Origin: Lachnospiraceae bacterium
GTDB taxonomy: Bacteria > Bacillota > Clostridia > Lachnospirales > Lachnospiraceae
DNA: 25,656 nucleotides
Assembly: GCA_900770345.1 (NCBI GenBank)
Contig: CAAGKF010000337.1
Span: 1 to 25,656, forward strand
Direction: 5' to 3'
Shown: piece after piece, positions 15,750 through 22,340 of the stretch
How the letters are laid out: the number at the start of each line of letters is the position of its first letter
Position numbering within the stretch: position 1 is the first letter of the stretch
Notes under the pieces: generated by a model
The model's database searches: none
The model's input: the letters and a program-made list of their open reading frames with translations, nothing else
Told to the model about the DNA's origin: nothing
Made by a program: the position numbers and the translations under genes

Positions 15750-16673
15750 CTACTGCTTCGCTGTCTCCGTCTCTTTCGTCAGTTCTTTCATAAGCTGATC
15801 CATTTTCTCCTGATACGCTTCATCCGCCAGGATCTCATTGCCCTCCTCATCCACTTCTACCGCAAACAAAAAGGTTCTGGCATCATTGATCTCATAGCTG
15901 CACGTCACCAGCGTATACAGAGTTTTAGCCGGAATTCCGGTATCCTCCGCATAAGCACAGGGCTTTATCATATCCTGTACAAAGGCGTCAAAGGATTCCT
16001 GAGTCTTAAACCTTGTTTTGCGGACAATGGGTCTGGCCTCGCCGAAATAGCAGGAAACAGCCTTCAGCCTGATCTCCCGTTCCGGTGTATAGATACTGAA
16101 ATACTGGTGTTCCTTAAAATATTCCTCATCCTTATAGCGGACCACGTCCTTGAACATACTTCCGTTCTTCATATTGTGGCCGTAAAGGATATTGTTGCGG
16201 CCCTCGAAATCCCCCTGACTTTCAAAATCCAGATAGATCGATCCGGCCACGCTTTCCTGCCCGTAAAAATCATGCTTCAGATAAAAATCATTGTCCCCGC
16301 ACTGTACAATGGGATAATCAATGTTGGTATCAGGAATGCGGATCCATCCGATCGTGTCGGGATTCTCTTCCTTTAGTGCCTCAAAATCAATGGGAGACAC
16401 ATAATGCTCCGGCTCAGGTTCCGATTCTGTCTCCGGCTCCGTGGGAGCCTCTGTCTCAGGAGGCGCCGTGGTCTCCCTTGCCAGCTGGGCCAGTCTTTCA
16501 TATTCTTCCTGAGCCTTCTTATCCTCCAGCCACTGATGCGCCGTCATACCTCCGCTGACCAGCATGATCAGGGCCAGCACCACAATGATCAGGCCGCGTA
16601 TTCTCTCTCTCTTATTATTTCGTCTGGAATCCATCTGTCCTTCTGATCCTTTCCTGCCATTCTGTTCTGTCAT
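15750..16673 (-). CDS. srtB: Class B sortase
   Basis: Sortases are membrane-bound cysteine transpeptidases that attach proteins to the cell wall. The 307-residue protein has a cytoplasmic basic N-terminus, one signal-anchor helix (about 27-45), a Thr/Pro/Glu-rich linker (about 66-90) and a C-terminal sortase domain: TIGWIRIPDTNIDYPIVQ, catalytic His166 in YGHNMKNGSMF, nucleophile Cys258 in LVTCSYE and catalytic Arg266 in NDAR. The motif spacing and the NMKNGSMF block match class B. The ATG at 16673 is 7 bp after the upstream gene's stop and has no clear ribosome site, so it may be translationally coupled; the ATG at 16634 with a nearby AAGGA is an alternative. No sortase substrate with a sorting signal lies in the window. 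Confidence 0.93.
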   Translation of the reverse strand: MTEQNGRKGSEGQMDSRRNNKRERIRGLIIVVLALIMLVSGGMTAHQWLEDKKAQEEYERLAQLARETTAPPETEAPTEPETESEPEPEHYVSPIDFEALKEENPDTIGWIRIPDTNIDYPIVQCGDNDFYLKHDFYGQESVAGSIYLDFESQGDFEGRNNILYGHNMKNGSMFKDVVRYKDEEYFKEHQYFSIYTPEREIRLKAVSCYFGEARPIVRKTRFKTQESFDAFVQDMIKPCAYAEDTGIPAKTLYTLVTCSYEINDARTFLFAVEVDEEGNEILADEAYQEKMDQLMKELTKETETAKQ

Positions 16674-16680
16674 TCAGGTT

Positions 16681-17541
16681 TTACGCCATATGCAGCTGTC
16701 CTCCGGCGGGTTCCTTTTTCCATTCTCCCAGTTCATCCACCGCCTCATGCATCAGAAGCAGCATTTCCAGAAAGCTGCGGAAACTGACCTGCTGGTGTTT
16801 TTCCTTCCAGCTCAAGGTCCCCTGCCAGGTTCCGTTGCGCCGGAACAGTACCTTGACAGCAAAGGTTGCCGGTCCGAAATTCCCGCCGTTTACCTGTATG
16901 CTTCTGGGAACAATAATCCGGCTCTCCTGCTCTTCTTTCGGAAGAGGGTTGAGCATAGCCAGTATCTGATCCCGAAGGTCAAATTCATTAAAAAATATCC
17001 GCCGGTCCGGCACTGCCGGATGGGAGACATCTCCGCTCATCCTGTGATCCTCGTAATTACGCACCACAACCTCGCACATCCGTTTTCCGAGTCCGCAGGT
17101 CTCCTCCTGCCGCACTGACAGAAGAACCTCCTCCAGATGATCCATCAGCTCCAGCAGACTCATAAATTCATACACTTTTCCTGAACCCACATGGACGATC
17201 TCTCCCTGCCAGGTTGCATAGTAACGGTACTTTACCTGAAGACGAAAATTCGCCAGCCGACCGCTTCTTTTCTCTGAAACAGGCATCAGAGGCTTTCTCT
17301 CCCTGCTCTCTTCATTTCCTTTTTCAAACTTTCTCTGGTCCACGCTTTTCATCGGATAACGAAGATCATCAAACAGCTGCTCCAGCTCCAGAACCAGCTC
17401 CAGAAGATTATGAAAGGCAGCCCCTTCCTCCAGGCTGTCATGGTAAAATCTTCCCTTCAGGAGTCTGTTCTCAAAGCTGTCTACCGCTATATGGATGTAT
17501 TTATAAGAATCCGGCAATGCTCCTGTTCTGGCTACTGACAT
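16681..17541 (-). CDS. Uncharacterised protein with three WQG-type repeat modules
   Basis: I do not recognise an assigned function. The 286-residue soluble protein has three related modules: residues about 13-60, 99-141 and 227-271. Each is a beta-rich stretch (AVDSF, QVKYRY or AVKVLF), then a short turn that reads TWQG in copies 2 and 3 (NRLLKG in copy 1), and a helix with the pattern F-x-x-L-L-E-L or F-x-S-F-L-E-M. Between copies 2 and 3 lies a linker with CGLGKRMCEVVV. There is no signal peptide. The start is the ATG at 17539-17541, behind AGGTGG 4 nt upstream. It is directly upstream of srtB (7 bp) and divergent from the BTAD regulator, so the three are probably linked in regulation. Confidence 0.75.
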   Translation of the reverse strand: MSVARTGALPDSYKYIHIAVDSFENRLLKGRFYHDSLEEGAAFHNLLELVLELEQLFDDLRYPMKSVDQRKFEKGNEESRERKPLMPVSEKRSGRLANFRLQVKYRYYATWQGEIVHVGSGKVYEFMSLLELMDHLEEVLLSVRQEETCGLGKRMCEVVVRNYEDHRMSGDVSHPAVPDRRIFFNEFDLRDQILAMLNPLPKEEQESRIIVPRSIQVNGGNFGPATFAVKVLFRRNGTWQGTLSWKEKHQQVSFRSFLEMLLLMHEAVDELGEWKKEPAGGQLHMA

Positions 17542-17581
17542 CGCTCCACCTGCTTTCTTTTTCGTCTGAATACCCATTATC

Positions 17582-17621
17582 ATTATTACTATATCAGCCA
17601 ATGGTTACAATCGGGTTACAA
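17582..17621 (-). promoter_or_regulatory. Promoter and 11-bp-period direct repeat upstream of the WQG/srtB genes
   Basis: GGTTACAA occurs twice, at 17603-17610 and 17614-17621, an offset of exactly 11 bp. On the minus strand the proximal copy provides a -35 TTGTAA, 17 bp from AATAAT (17587-17582); an alternative -10 TATAGT (17593-17588) lies 9 bp from the repeats. Direct repeats of 7-8 bp with 11-bp period just upstream of a -10 box are the known pattern for SARP-type activators, and a BTAD regulator is encoded next door. Confidence 0.55.
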
Positions 17622-17656
17622 ATTCCCGTCTGATTCCATCTTTTTCCCGTTTCTTC

Positions 17657-17685
17657 TGGACTTTTCAGCAACAGATAGGTATACT
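17657..17685 (+). promoter_or_regulatory. Probable promoter of the BTAD regulator
   Basis: TGGACT (17657-17662) and TATACT (17680-17685) with 17 bp between them, about 45 bp before the start codon. Confidence 0.5.
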
Positions 17686-17728
17686 TATCGTTAGAAAGTC
17701 TGCAATAAATTGGTAAAGGAGAGCGTTC

Positions 17729-19000
17729 ATGAAACCATCAGCCCCGGAGGAAAAACCCGTAATCTATGTAAAAACCCTGGGCGGTTTTTCAATCAAAGCC
17801 GGTGACAGGGAAATCAATGACAGCAGAAACCAGTCCAAGAAGCCCTGGTGCCTGCTGGAATACCTGGTTGTTTTCCAGAAAAAGGAGATCAGCCCCGGTG
17901 AGCTGATCGATGTCATCTGGGCCGATGATCCCGGCGTCAATCCCAGCAGCGCTTTAAAAACGCTGATGTTCCGCTCCCGCAAGCTCCTGGAGCCTCTTGG
18001 AATTTCTCCACAGAAGCTGCTGGTTCAGCAGCGGGGTTCTTACGCATGGACACAGGATTATCCCACTGTACTGGATATCGACGAATTTGAGAACATCTGC
18101 AGCAGCGTTCTGAATAAAGAACTTCCTGACGAGGAGGCTCTGGCACTTTGTCTGAAGGGTCTGGAGCTTTACAGAGGAGATTTCCTTCCAAAATCAGGGT
18201 ATGAATCCTGGGTCATCCCGATCAGCACCTACTACCACTCCCTCTATCAGAAACTGGTTTACAGGGCTGTCAAGCTTCTTTTGAAGCAGGAGAACTACAG
18301 CCGCATCACTGCTATCTGCCAGGAAGCGGTGAGCATCGAGCCCTTTGACGAAGAATTCCACTATTATCTGGTATATTCCCTGTACAAGGACGGACACACA
18401 AGTCAGGCCATTGAAAAATACAATCATACCATGGACCTGTTTTACAATGAGTTTTCTATTTCTCCTTCTGATCATTTCAAGGAGCTGTACAAAACGATCC
18501 GCAGCAAAGAACAGGGTGTCAACACCAATCTGGACGCAATTCAGGAAGCATTAAAGGAGGAAGCCTCCGGCGGCGCCTTCTATTGCGAATATCCGGTTTT
18601 CCATGACCTGTTCCAGCTGGAACGCAGAGCGATCGAGCGTACGGGAGATTCTATCTACCTGTGTCTGCTGACTATATGCGGACTGGACGGACAGGTTCCA
18701 AAGCATCTGATCCTCAACAAGGCCATGGAACACTTAAATCAGGCGATCCGTGATTCCCTGCGGTGCAGCGACGTATACACCAGATACAGTATCAGCCAGT
18801 ATCTGATCCTTCTTCCTACTGTCACGGCAGACAAGGGAGAAATGGTATTAAAAAGGATCATCAGCCGCTTCCGCAGACAGTACAACCGGAAAGATATTAT
18901 GGTCGAGTATAAGCTGCAGCCCCTTCTTCCATGGGAACGCAGAAAAACACGGACGCCGGATGGCTTCTACGTTGACAGCTCCGGTGCCCGTATTGAATAG
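17729..19000 (+). CDS. SARP/BTAD-type transcriptional regulator with degenerate GGDEF-like C-terminal domain
   Basis: The 423-residue protein starts with a winged-helix domain of OmpR/SARP type (about 12-108; VKTLGGFSIKAGDREI, then NPSSALKTLMFRSRKLL), followed by a bacterial transcriptional activator domain of helical TPR-like hairpins (about 112-255; LELYRGDFLPKSG, AVSIEPFDEEFHYYLVYSLY). The last part (about 285-402) resembles a GGDEF domain in its secondary pattern, with SDVYTRYSISQYLILLP where an active enzyme has RYGGDEF; the signature is SISQY at 354-358, so it should not make cyclic di-GMP. AAGGAG lies 7 nt before the ATG. It is divergent from the WQG/srtB pair. The DNA-binding role is well supported; the signal it senses is unknown. 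Confidence 0.85.
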   Translation: MKPSAPEEKPVIYVKTLGGFSIKAGDREINDSRNQSKKPWCLLEYLVVFQKKEISPGELIDVIWADDPGVNPSSALKTLMFRSRKLLEPLGISPQKLLVQQRGSYAWTQDYPTVLDIDEFENICSSVLNKELPDEEALALCLKGLELYRGDFLPKSGYESWVIPISTYYHSLYQKLVYRAVKLLLKQENYSRITAICQEAVSIEPFDEEFHYYLVYSLYKDGHTSQAIEKYNHTMDLFYNEFSISPSDHFKELYKTIRSKEQGVNTNLDAIQEALKEEASGGAFYCEYPVFHDLFQLERRAIERTGDSIYLCLLTICGLDGQVPKHLILNKAMEHLNQAIRDSLRCSDVYTRYSISQYLILLPTVTADKGEMVLKRIISRFRRQYNRKDIMVEYKLQPLLPWERRKTRTPDGFYVDSSGARIE

Positions 19001-19015
19001 GATCCTTTTATAAAA

Positions 19016-19048
19016 GGGCCTGCGTACAAAATGCGCAGACCCTTTTTT
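19016..19048. terminator. Terminator after the BTAD regulator, probably bidirectional
   Basis: GGGCCTGCG (19016-19024) pairs with CGCAGACCC (19034-19042) with one mismatch, followed on the plus strand by TTTTTT (19043-19048). On the minus strand the stem is followed by TTTTA, so it may also end the cyclophilin transcript. Confidence 0.85.
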
Positions 19049-19072
19049 CATACAGGCAATATTAAATTTTTA

Positions 19073-19810
19073 TCAGTCAATCACTTTAATACTCTCGATC
19101 ACCGGCTGATTCTCTTTCGCCACAGTGCCGTTTCCGTCCTCCACCTTTGTGTCGCCGCAGATGGCATCCACCACATCCATTCCGTCTGTCACATAACCGA
19201 AGCAGGCATAATCCCCGTCCAGAAATGTACTGTCCTCATGGACAATGAAAAACTGAGAGCTGGCGCTGTCCATTCGCTGCGCGCGGGCCATGGAAATAGC
19301 TCCCCGGGTATGAGACAGAGGATTTTTGACGCCATTGCTGGCAAACTCTCCTCTGATCTCCCGGTCAGAACCGCCCATACCGTTTCCCAGAGGATCGCCG
19401 CCCTGAATCATGAAGCCGCTTATGATCCGGTGAAAGGTCAGGCCGTCATAAAAACCGTCCCCCGCCAGCTTTAAGAAATTGGCCACCGTGATGGGAGCAT
19501 GGTCTCCATCCAGCTCCACCGCAATAGTTCCGTAATCCTTTACGGTGATCTCCACGTGATGCAGCCCGGAAGCTTCCTGCGCTTCCTCCTCCTGACCGCC
19601 CGCTGTATCCGCCGCGTTGGTTTCTTTTGCTGCCGTCTCCGCCGCGGCTGTTTCTTCCGCTATGGTTTCCGCCGCTGTGGTTTCCGCCTCTGTGGTTTCC
19701 GCTGCGCTTTCTGTCTGCGCTGATGTCTTATCCTCTGTTTTTCCCGCACAGCCTGCCAGCAGAGATACCGCAACTGCGGCAGCCATACAGATACAAATCC
19801 ATTTTTTCAT
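19073..19810 (-). CDS. Cyclophilin-type peptidyl-prolyl isomerase, lipoprotein
   Basis: This is a secreted, lipid-anchored prolyl isomerase, probably helping proteins fold outside the membrane. The 245-residue protein has a lipoprotein signal peptide ending LLAGC (Cys21), a low-complexity Ala/Glu/Thr linker (about 22-80), then a compact bacterial cyclophilin domain: TVANFLKLAGDGFYDGL, the catalytic FHRIISGFMIQGGDP with Arg128, REIRGEF, GAISMAR and SSQFFIVH, and CFGYVTDGMDVVD. AAGGAG stands 10 nt before the ATG. It follows thiD by 16 bp, so it is probably in the thiD transcript although the functions are unrelated. Confidence 0.93.
   Translation of the reverse strand: MKKWICICMAAAVAVSLLAGCAGKTEDKTSAQTESAAETTEAETTAAETIAEETAAAETAAKETNAADTAGGQEEEAQEASGLHHVEITVKDYGTIAVELDGDHAPITVANFLKLAGDGFYDGLTFHRIISGFMIQGGDPLGNGMGGSDREIRGEFASNGVKNPLSHTRGAISMARAQRMDSASSQFFIVHEDSTFLDGDYACFGYVTDGMDVVDAICGDTKVEDGNGTVAKENQPVIESIKVID
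19646..19705. repeat. 15-bp tandem repeat in the cyclophilin linker
   Basis: Units TATGGTTTCCGCCGC (19661-19675), TGTGGTTTCCGCCTC (19676-19690) and TGTGGTTTCCGCTGC (19691-19705) follow each other exactly, with a more diverged unit before them (19646-19660). On the coding strand they encode AETTx-type pentapeptides. The repeat can change length in frame. Confidence 0.75.
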
Positions 19811-19826
19811 TCTGATACTGCTCCTT

Positions 19827-20627
19827 TCAATATTCGCCCTTTACCGCGAAGGCATGGTTCATGGGACCGCTGCCCTTTCCCAGATCAAGCATGGCAGCCA
19901 GAGCTCCTGAGAGATACACCTTCGCCCGCTCCACTGCCGTTTCCATATCCATCCCCTTCGCCAGATTAGAGGCAATAGCGCTGGATAAGGTGCAGCCGGT
20001 TCCGTGAGTATTGGGATTCTGGATCCGTCTGCCATAGAACCAACGGCATTCTCCCTTTCTGCACAGCAGATCGTTGGCATCATTCAGCTGATGTCCGCCC
20101 TTTAAAAGCACATCGCAGCCATAAGTGCTGCTGATCACCTTTGCCGCCTTCTCCATATCCTCCGCGGAATGGATCTCCATTCCGGAAAGCACCTGAGCCT
20201 CGGGAATATTAGGTGTCAGAAGCTCCGCCATAGGAAGCAGCTTCTCCTTCAGCACCGCCACCGCCTCATCACTTATAAGCTTCGCACCGCTGGTGGCCAC
20301 CATAACAGGATCCACCACAATATGGGAGGCGCCGTAAAAAGCCAGCTTTTGAGCAATAACTTCGATCAGTCCCGGAGCAGATACCATACCGATCTTCACC
20401 GCATCGGGAAAAATATCCGTGAAAATATCGTCCAGCTGTTCCCCCAGAAACTCCGGAGTTACCTCCATAATTCCCGTAACACCTGTGGTATTCTGAGCAG
20501 TCAGAGCCGTGATCGCACTCATGGCATACACTCCGTGAACCGTCATAGTCTTGATATCTGCCTGGATTCCCGCGCCCCCGCTGGAGTCACTCCCGGCTAT
20601 CGTAAGTGCTGTCTTCATCTGTTCCAT
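19827..20627 (-). CDS. thiD: Hydroxymethylpyrimidine/phosphomethylpyrimidine kinase
   Basis: ThiD phosphorylates HMP and HMP-phosphate in the pyrimidine branch of thiamine synthesis. The 266-residue protein shows the ribokinase-like pattern: TIAGSDSSGGAGIQADIKT at the N-terminus, GVYAMSAITALTAQNT, IVVDPVMVATSG, LTPNIPEAQVL, LLKGGH and the anion-hole motif NTHGTGCTLSSAIA. A pyridoxal-kinase activity of some relatives cannot be excluded. I start at the ATG at 20625-20627, with GGAGAGG just upstream; the open frame continues through its promoter. No TPP riboswitch consensus is seen in the roughly 65-nt leader, and no other thiamine genes are in the window. Confidence 0.95.
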   Translation of the reverse strand: MEQMKTALTIAGSDSSGGAGIQADIKTMTVHGVYAMSAITALTAQNTTGVTGIMEVTPEFLGEQLDDIFTDIFPDAVKIGMVSAPGLIEVIAQKLAFYGASHIVVDPVMVATSGAKLISDEAVAVLKEKLLPMAELLTPNIPEAQVLSGMEIHSAEDMEKAAKVISSTYGCDVLLKGGHQLNDANDLLCRKGECRWFYGRRIQNPNTHGTGCTLSSAIASNLAKGMDMETAVERAKVYLSGALAAMLDLGKGSGPMNHAFAVKGEY

Positions 20628-20699
20628 TTTCCTCTCCTCTTTCTGATGATTCTGCAGCGAAAGCGGATCTTCCTTTTCCGTTTCCGCACCCTGTTTTCC

Positions 20700-20727
20700 A
20701 TTATACCGATATTCCGCAGAAAAGCAA
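20700..20727 (-). promoter_or_regulatory. thiD promoter
   Basis: On the minus strand TTGCTT (20727-20722) and TATAAT (20705-20700) with a 16-bp spacer. Confidence 0.65.
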
Positions 20728-20801
20728 TCATTTTGTTGCGGTTCAAAAGGCGGGAAATTATCCGCCGTATGAACTGCAGCCTGTGCAGAACCAGGCACAA
20801 C

Positions 20802-20854
20802 AGCAATCCCCCTCCGGGGCAGGTGTGGGGTACCTTGCCCGGAGGGGGATTGCT
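20802..20854. terminator. Very strong hairpin downstream of the CitMHS transporter gene
   Basis: A perfect 16-bp stem, AGCAATCCCCCTCCGG (20802-20817) and CCGGAGGGGGATTGCT (20839-20854), is extended inward by GGCAGGT/ACCTTGCC. It starts 36 bp beyond the transporter stop and upstream of the thiD promoter. There is no U tract on the minus strand. Apart from this and the thiD promoter, 20628-20890 holds no gene that I can support. Confidence 0.75.
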
Positions 20855-20890
20855 CCATATATTTTATTTACAAAACTGAATCACAGCTGA

Positions 20891-22228
20891 TTAAATATTG
20901 ATAACTCCCAGAACAATTCCGGCGATCATACATACAAGGCTGACGCCCCAGATCCAGAAGAAGGATGCTTTGATATGATCTTTGATTTCTACACCTGCCA
21001 GACCTACACCCAGAAAAGTTGCGGGAACAACAGGGCTGATAAAGGTTGCGCAGTTGCGGCATACAACCATTGCAATAGCGGTATGTACCGGATCTACTCC
21101 GAACTGATTGCCTACACCGATCAGCACAGGCAGCAGGCCGTAGAAGTAGGAGTCTGTACAGAACATCAGTGTCAGCGGTACAGACAGGATTCCGATGATC
21201 AGAGGCAGGAACCGTCCCATGGACTGAGGAATGAAAGCAGCCAGCACAGTTGCCATATGATTCATGATCTCACTGTCCTCCAGCACACCCAGGAACACAC
21301 CGGCAGCCAGAATAGTGGAAGCCATCATCAGAGCAGGACCGGAATGAGATTTGATGATCTTATTCTGAAGCTTTGCACCGGGATAATTTACCAGCAGAGC
21401 AGCTACACAGCCTACCATAAAGGTAAAGTAGGACGGTACGGGCAGCCAGATCAGACATACGATGATTGCCAGGGTCAGGACCACATTAAACCAGAATTTC
21501 TCTGGTCTTGCCAGTTCGCTGGCAGCAGCCTCAGCAGCAACTTCCTCCGCAAAGGAATTCTCCTCTGCCTGCAGAGTGCTTCCCTGACCAGCTCCTCTTC
21601 TCTTCTCCACGTTTCCCCAGAAGAAAGCGGTAAACAGCGCGATAAAAATGCCAACGATCTGCATAGGCATCAAACGTACCCAGAGTACATTGGGCTCGAT
21701 TTCCAGCACGGATGCGGAACGCATGGTAGGTCCGCCCCAGGGAAGCAGGTTCATAACACCCATTGCGGTAACACAGATCAGGAGCAGTGTGGTGGGACGC
21801 ATTTTCAGTCTCTTGTACACCGGCAGCATGGCGGGAATGGTAATCAGAAAGGTGGATGCGCCGCCGCCGTCCAGATGTCCGATCATGGCGATAATACAGG
21901 TCATCATTGCTACGCCTACCACGCTGTTGCCTACCCGCTTCATCAGCGCGTTGATAATGCGGTCAAACATTCCCACATCCGTCATGATTCCGAAGAACAG
22001 CACGGAAAAAATGAACAGTGCGGCTGTGGAGTGTACCCCCTGTACACCGGCCTTGATGAATCCCCCCATCTCACTTACTGTAAAGGTTCCGGTCAATACC
22101 AGGATCAGTGCGGTTACAGTAGACACCCCGATAAAAGCGATTGCAGGAACAGTAACGTTTTTCAGCAACAAAACTATGATCATGATTATGGTTGCAAATC
22201 CTAAAAGTGCAAGCATTGTCTCATTCAT
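20891..22228 (-). CDS. citM: CitMHS-family citrate-metal:proton symporter
   Basis: This is a membrane transporter of the CitMHS family, whose studied members import citrate complexed with Mg2+ or Ca2+ together with protons. The 445-residue protein has about 11-12 hydrophobic helices and family blocks MTDVGMFDRIINALMKRVG, GHLDGGGASTFLITIPAM, LLPWGGPTMRSASVL and FCTDSYFYGLLPVL. A charged cytoplasmic loop rich in Glu and Ala lies in the middle (about 205-240). AGGAGG is 8 nt before the ATG. The nearby citrate lyase fragment and two-component genes support citrate as substrate; the metal cannot be told. The gene name follows the family and is not proof of orthology. Confidence 0.9.
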   Translation of the reverse strand: MNETMLALLGFATIIMIIVLLLKNVTVPAIAFIGVSTVTALILVLTGTFTVSEMGGFIKAGVQGVHSTAALFIFSVLFFGIMTDVGMFDRIINALMKRVGNSVVGVAMMTCIIAMIGHLDGGGASTFLITIPAMLPVYKRLKMRPTTLLLICVTAMGVMNLLPWGGPTMRSASVLEIEPNVLWVRLMPMQIVGIFIALFTAFFWGNVEKRRGAGQGSTLQAEENSFAEEVAAEAAASELARPEKFWFNVVLTLAIIVCLIWLPVPSYFTFMVGCVAALLVNYPGAKLQNKIIKSHSGPALMMASTILAAGVFLGVLEDSEIMNHMATVLAAFIPQSMGRFLPLIIGILSVPLTLMFCTDSYFYGLLPVLIGVGNQFGVDPVHTAIAMVVCRNCATFISPVVPATFLGVGLAGVEIKDHIKASFFWIWGVSLVCMIAGIVLGVINI

Positions 22229-22265
22229 GGTTTGTTCCTCCTCTTCTCATTTATTTTATGATCAG

Positions 22266-22271
22266 AGTATA
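22266..22271 (-). promoter_or_regulatory. Likely -10 box of the citM promoter
   Basis: On the minus strand TATACT (22271-22266) lies about 38 bp before the citM ATG. The -35 position 17 bp upstream (GGGACC) is far from consensus, as expected for a promoter that needs an activator. Confidence 0.5.
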
Positions 22272-22303
22272 CCCTCTCAACCTTACATGGTCCCTTTTTC
22301 TTT

Positions 22304-22340
22304 CTTAATTCACCTTAAGTCCGCCCTTAATAATTGTTAA
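22304..22340 (-). promoter_or_regulatory. Two direct-repeat pairs, probable response regulator sites of citM
   Basis: The plus strand shows CTTAA at 22304, 22314 and 22326 and GTTAA at 22336, i.e. TTAAG/TTAAC half-sites on the minus strand spaced 10, 12 and 10 bp. Paired direct repeats one helical turn apart are typical for OmpR-family dimers, and such a regulator is encoded at 24698. The upstream pair overlaps the end of the sensor kinase gene. Confidence 0.55.

Noticed and set aside
20628..20700. TPP riboswitch upstream of thiD
   Set aside because: The leader lacks the CTGAGA and the ACC-TGATCTGG-type conserved elements and is too short.
20606..20890. Plus-strand 94-codon frame ending in a Gln/Pro-rich segment, possibly a gene remnant
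   Set aside because: It spans the thiD promoter and the citM terminator hairpin, with no ribosome site and no recognised similarity.
20975..22204. Plus-strand open frame of 409 codons opposite citM
   Set aside because: Its His/Gln/Tyr-rich composition is what results from reading a membrane protein gene backwards; citM on the other strand is certain.
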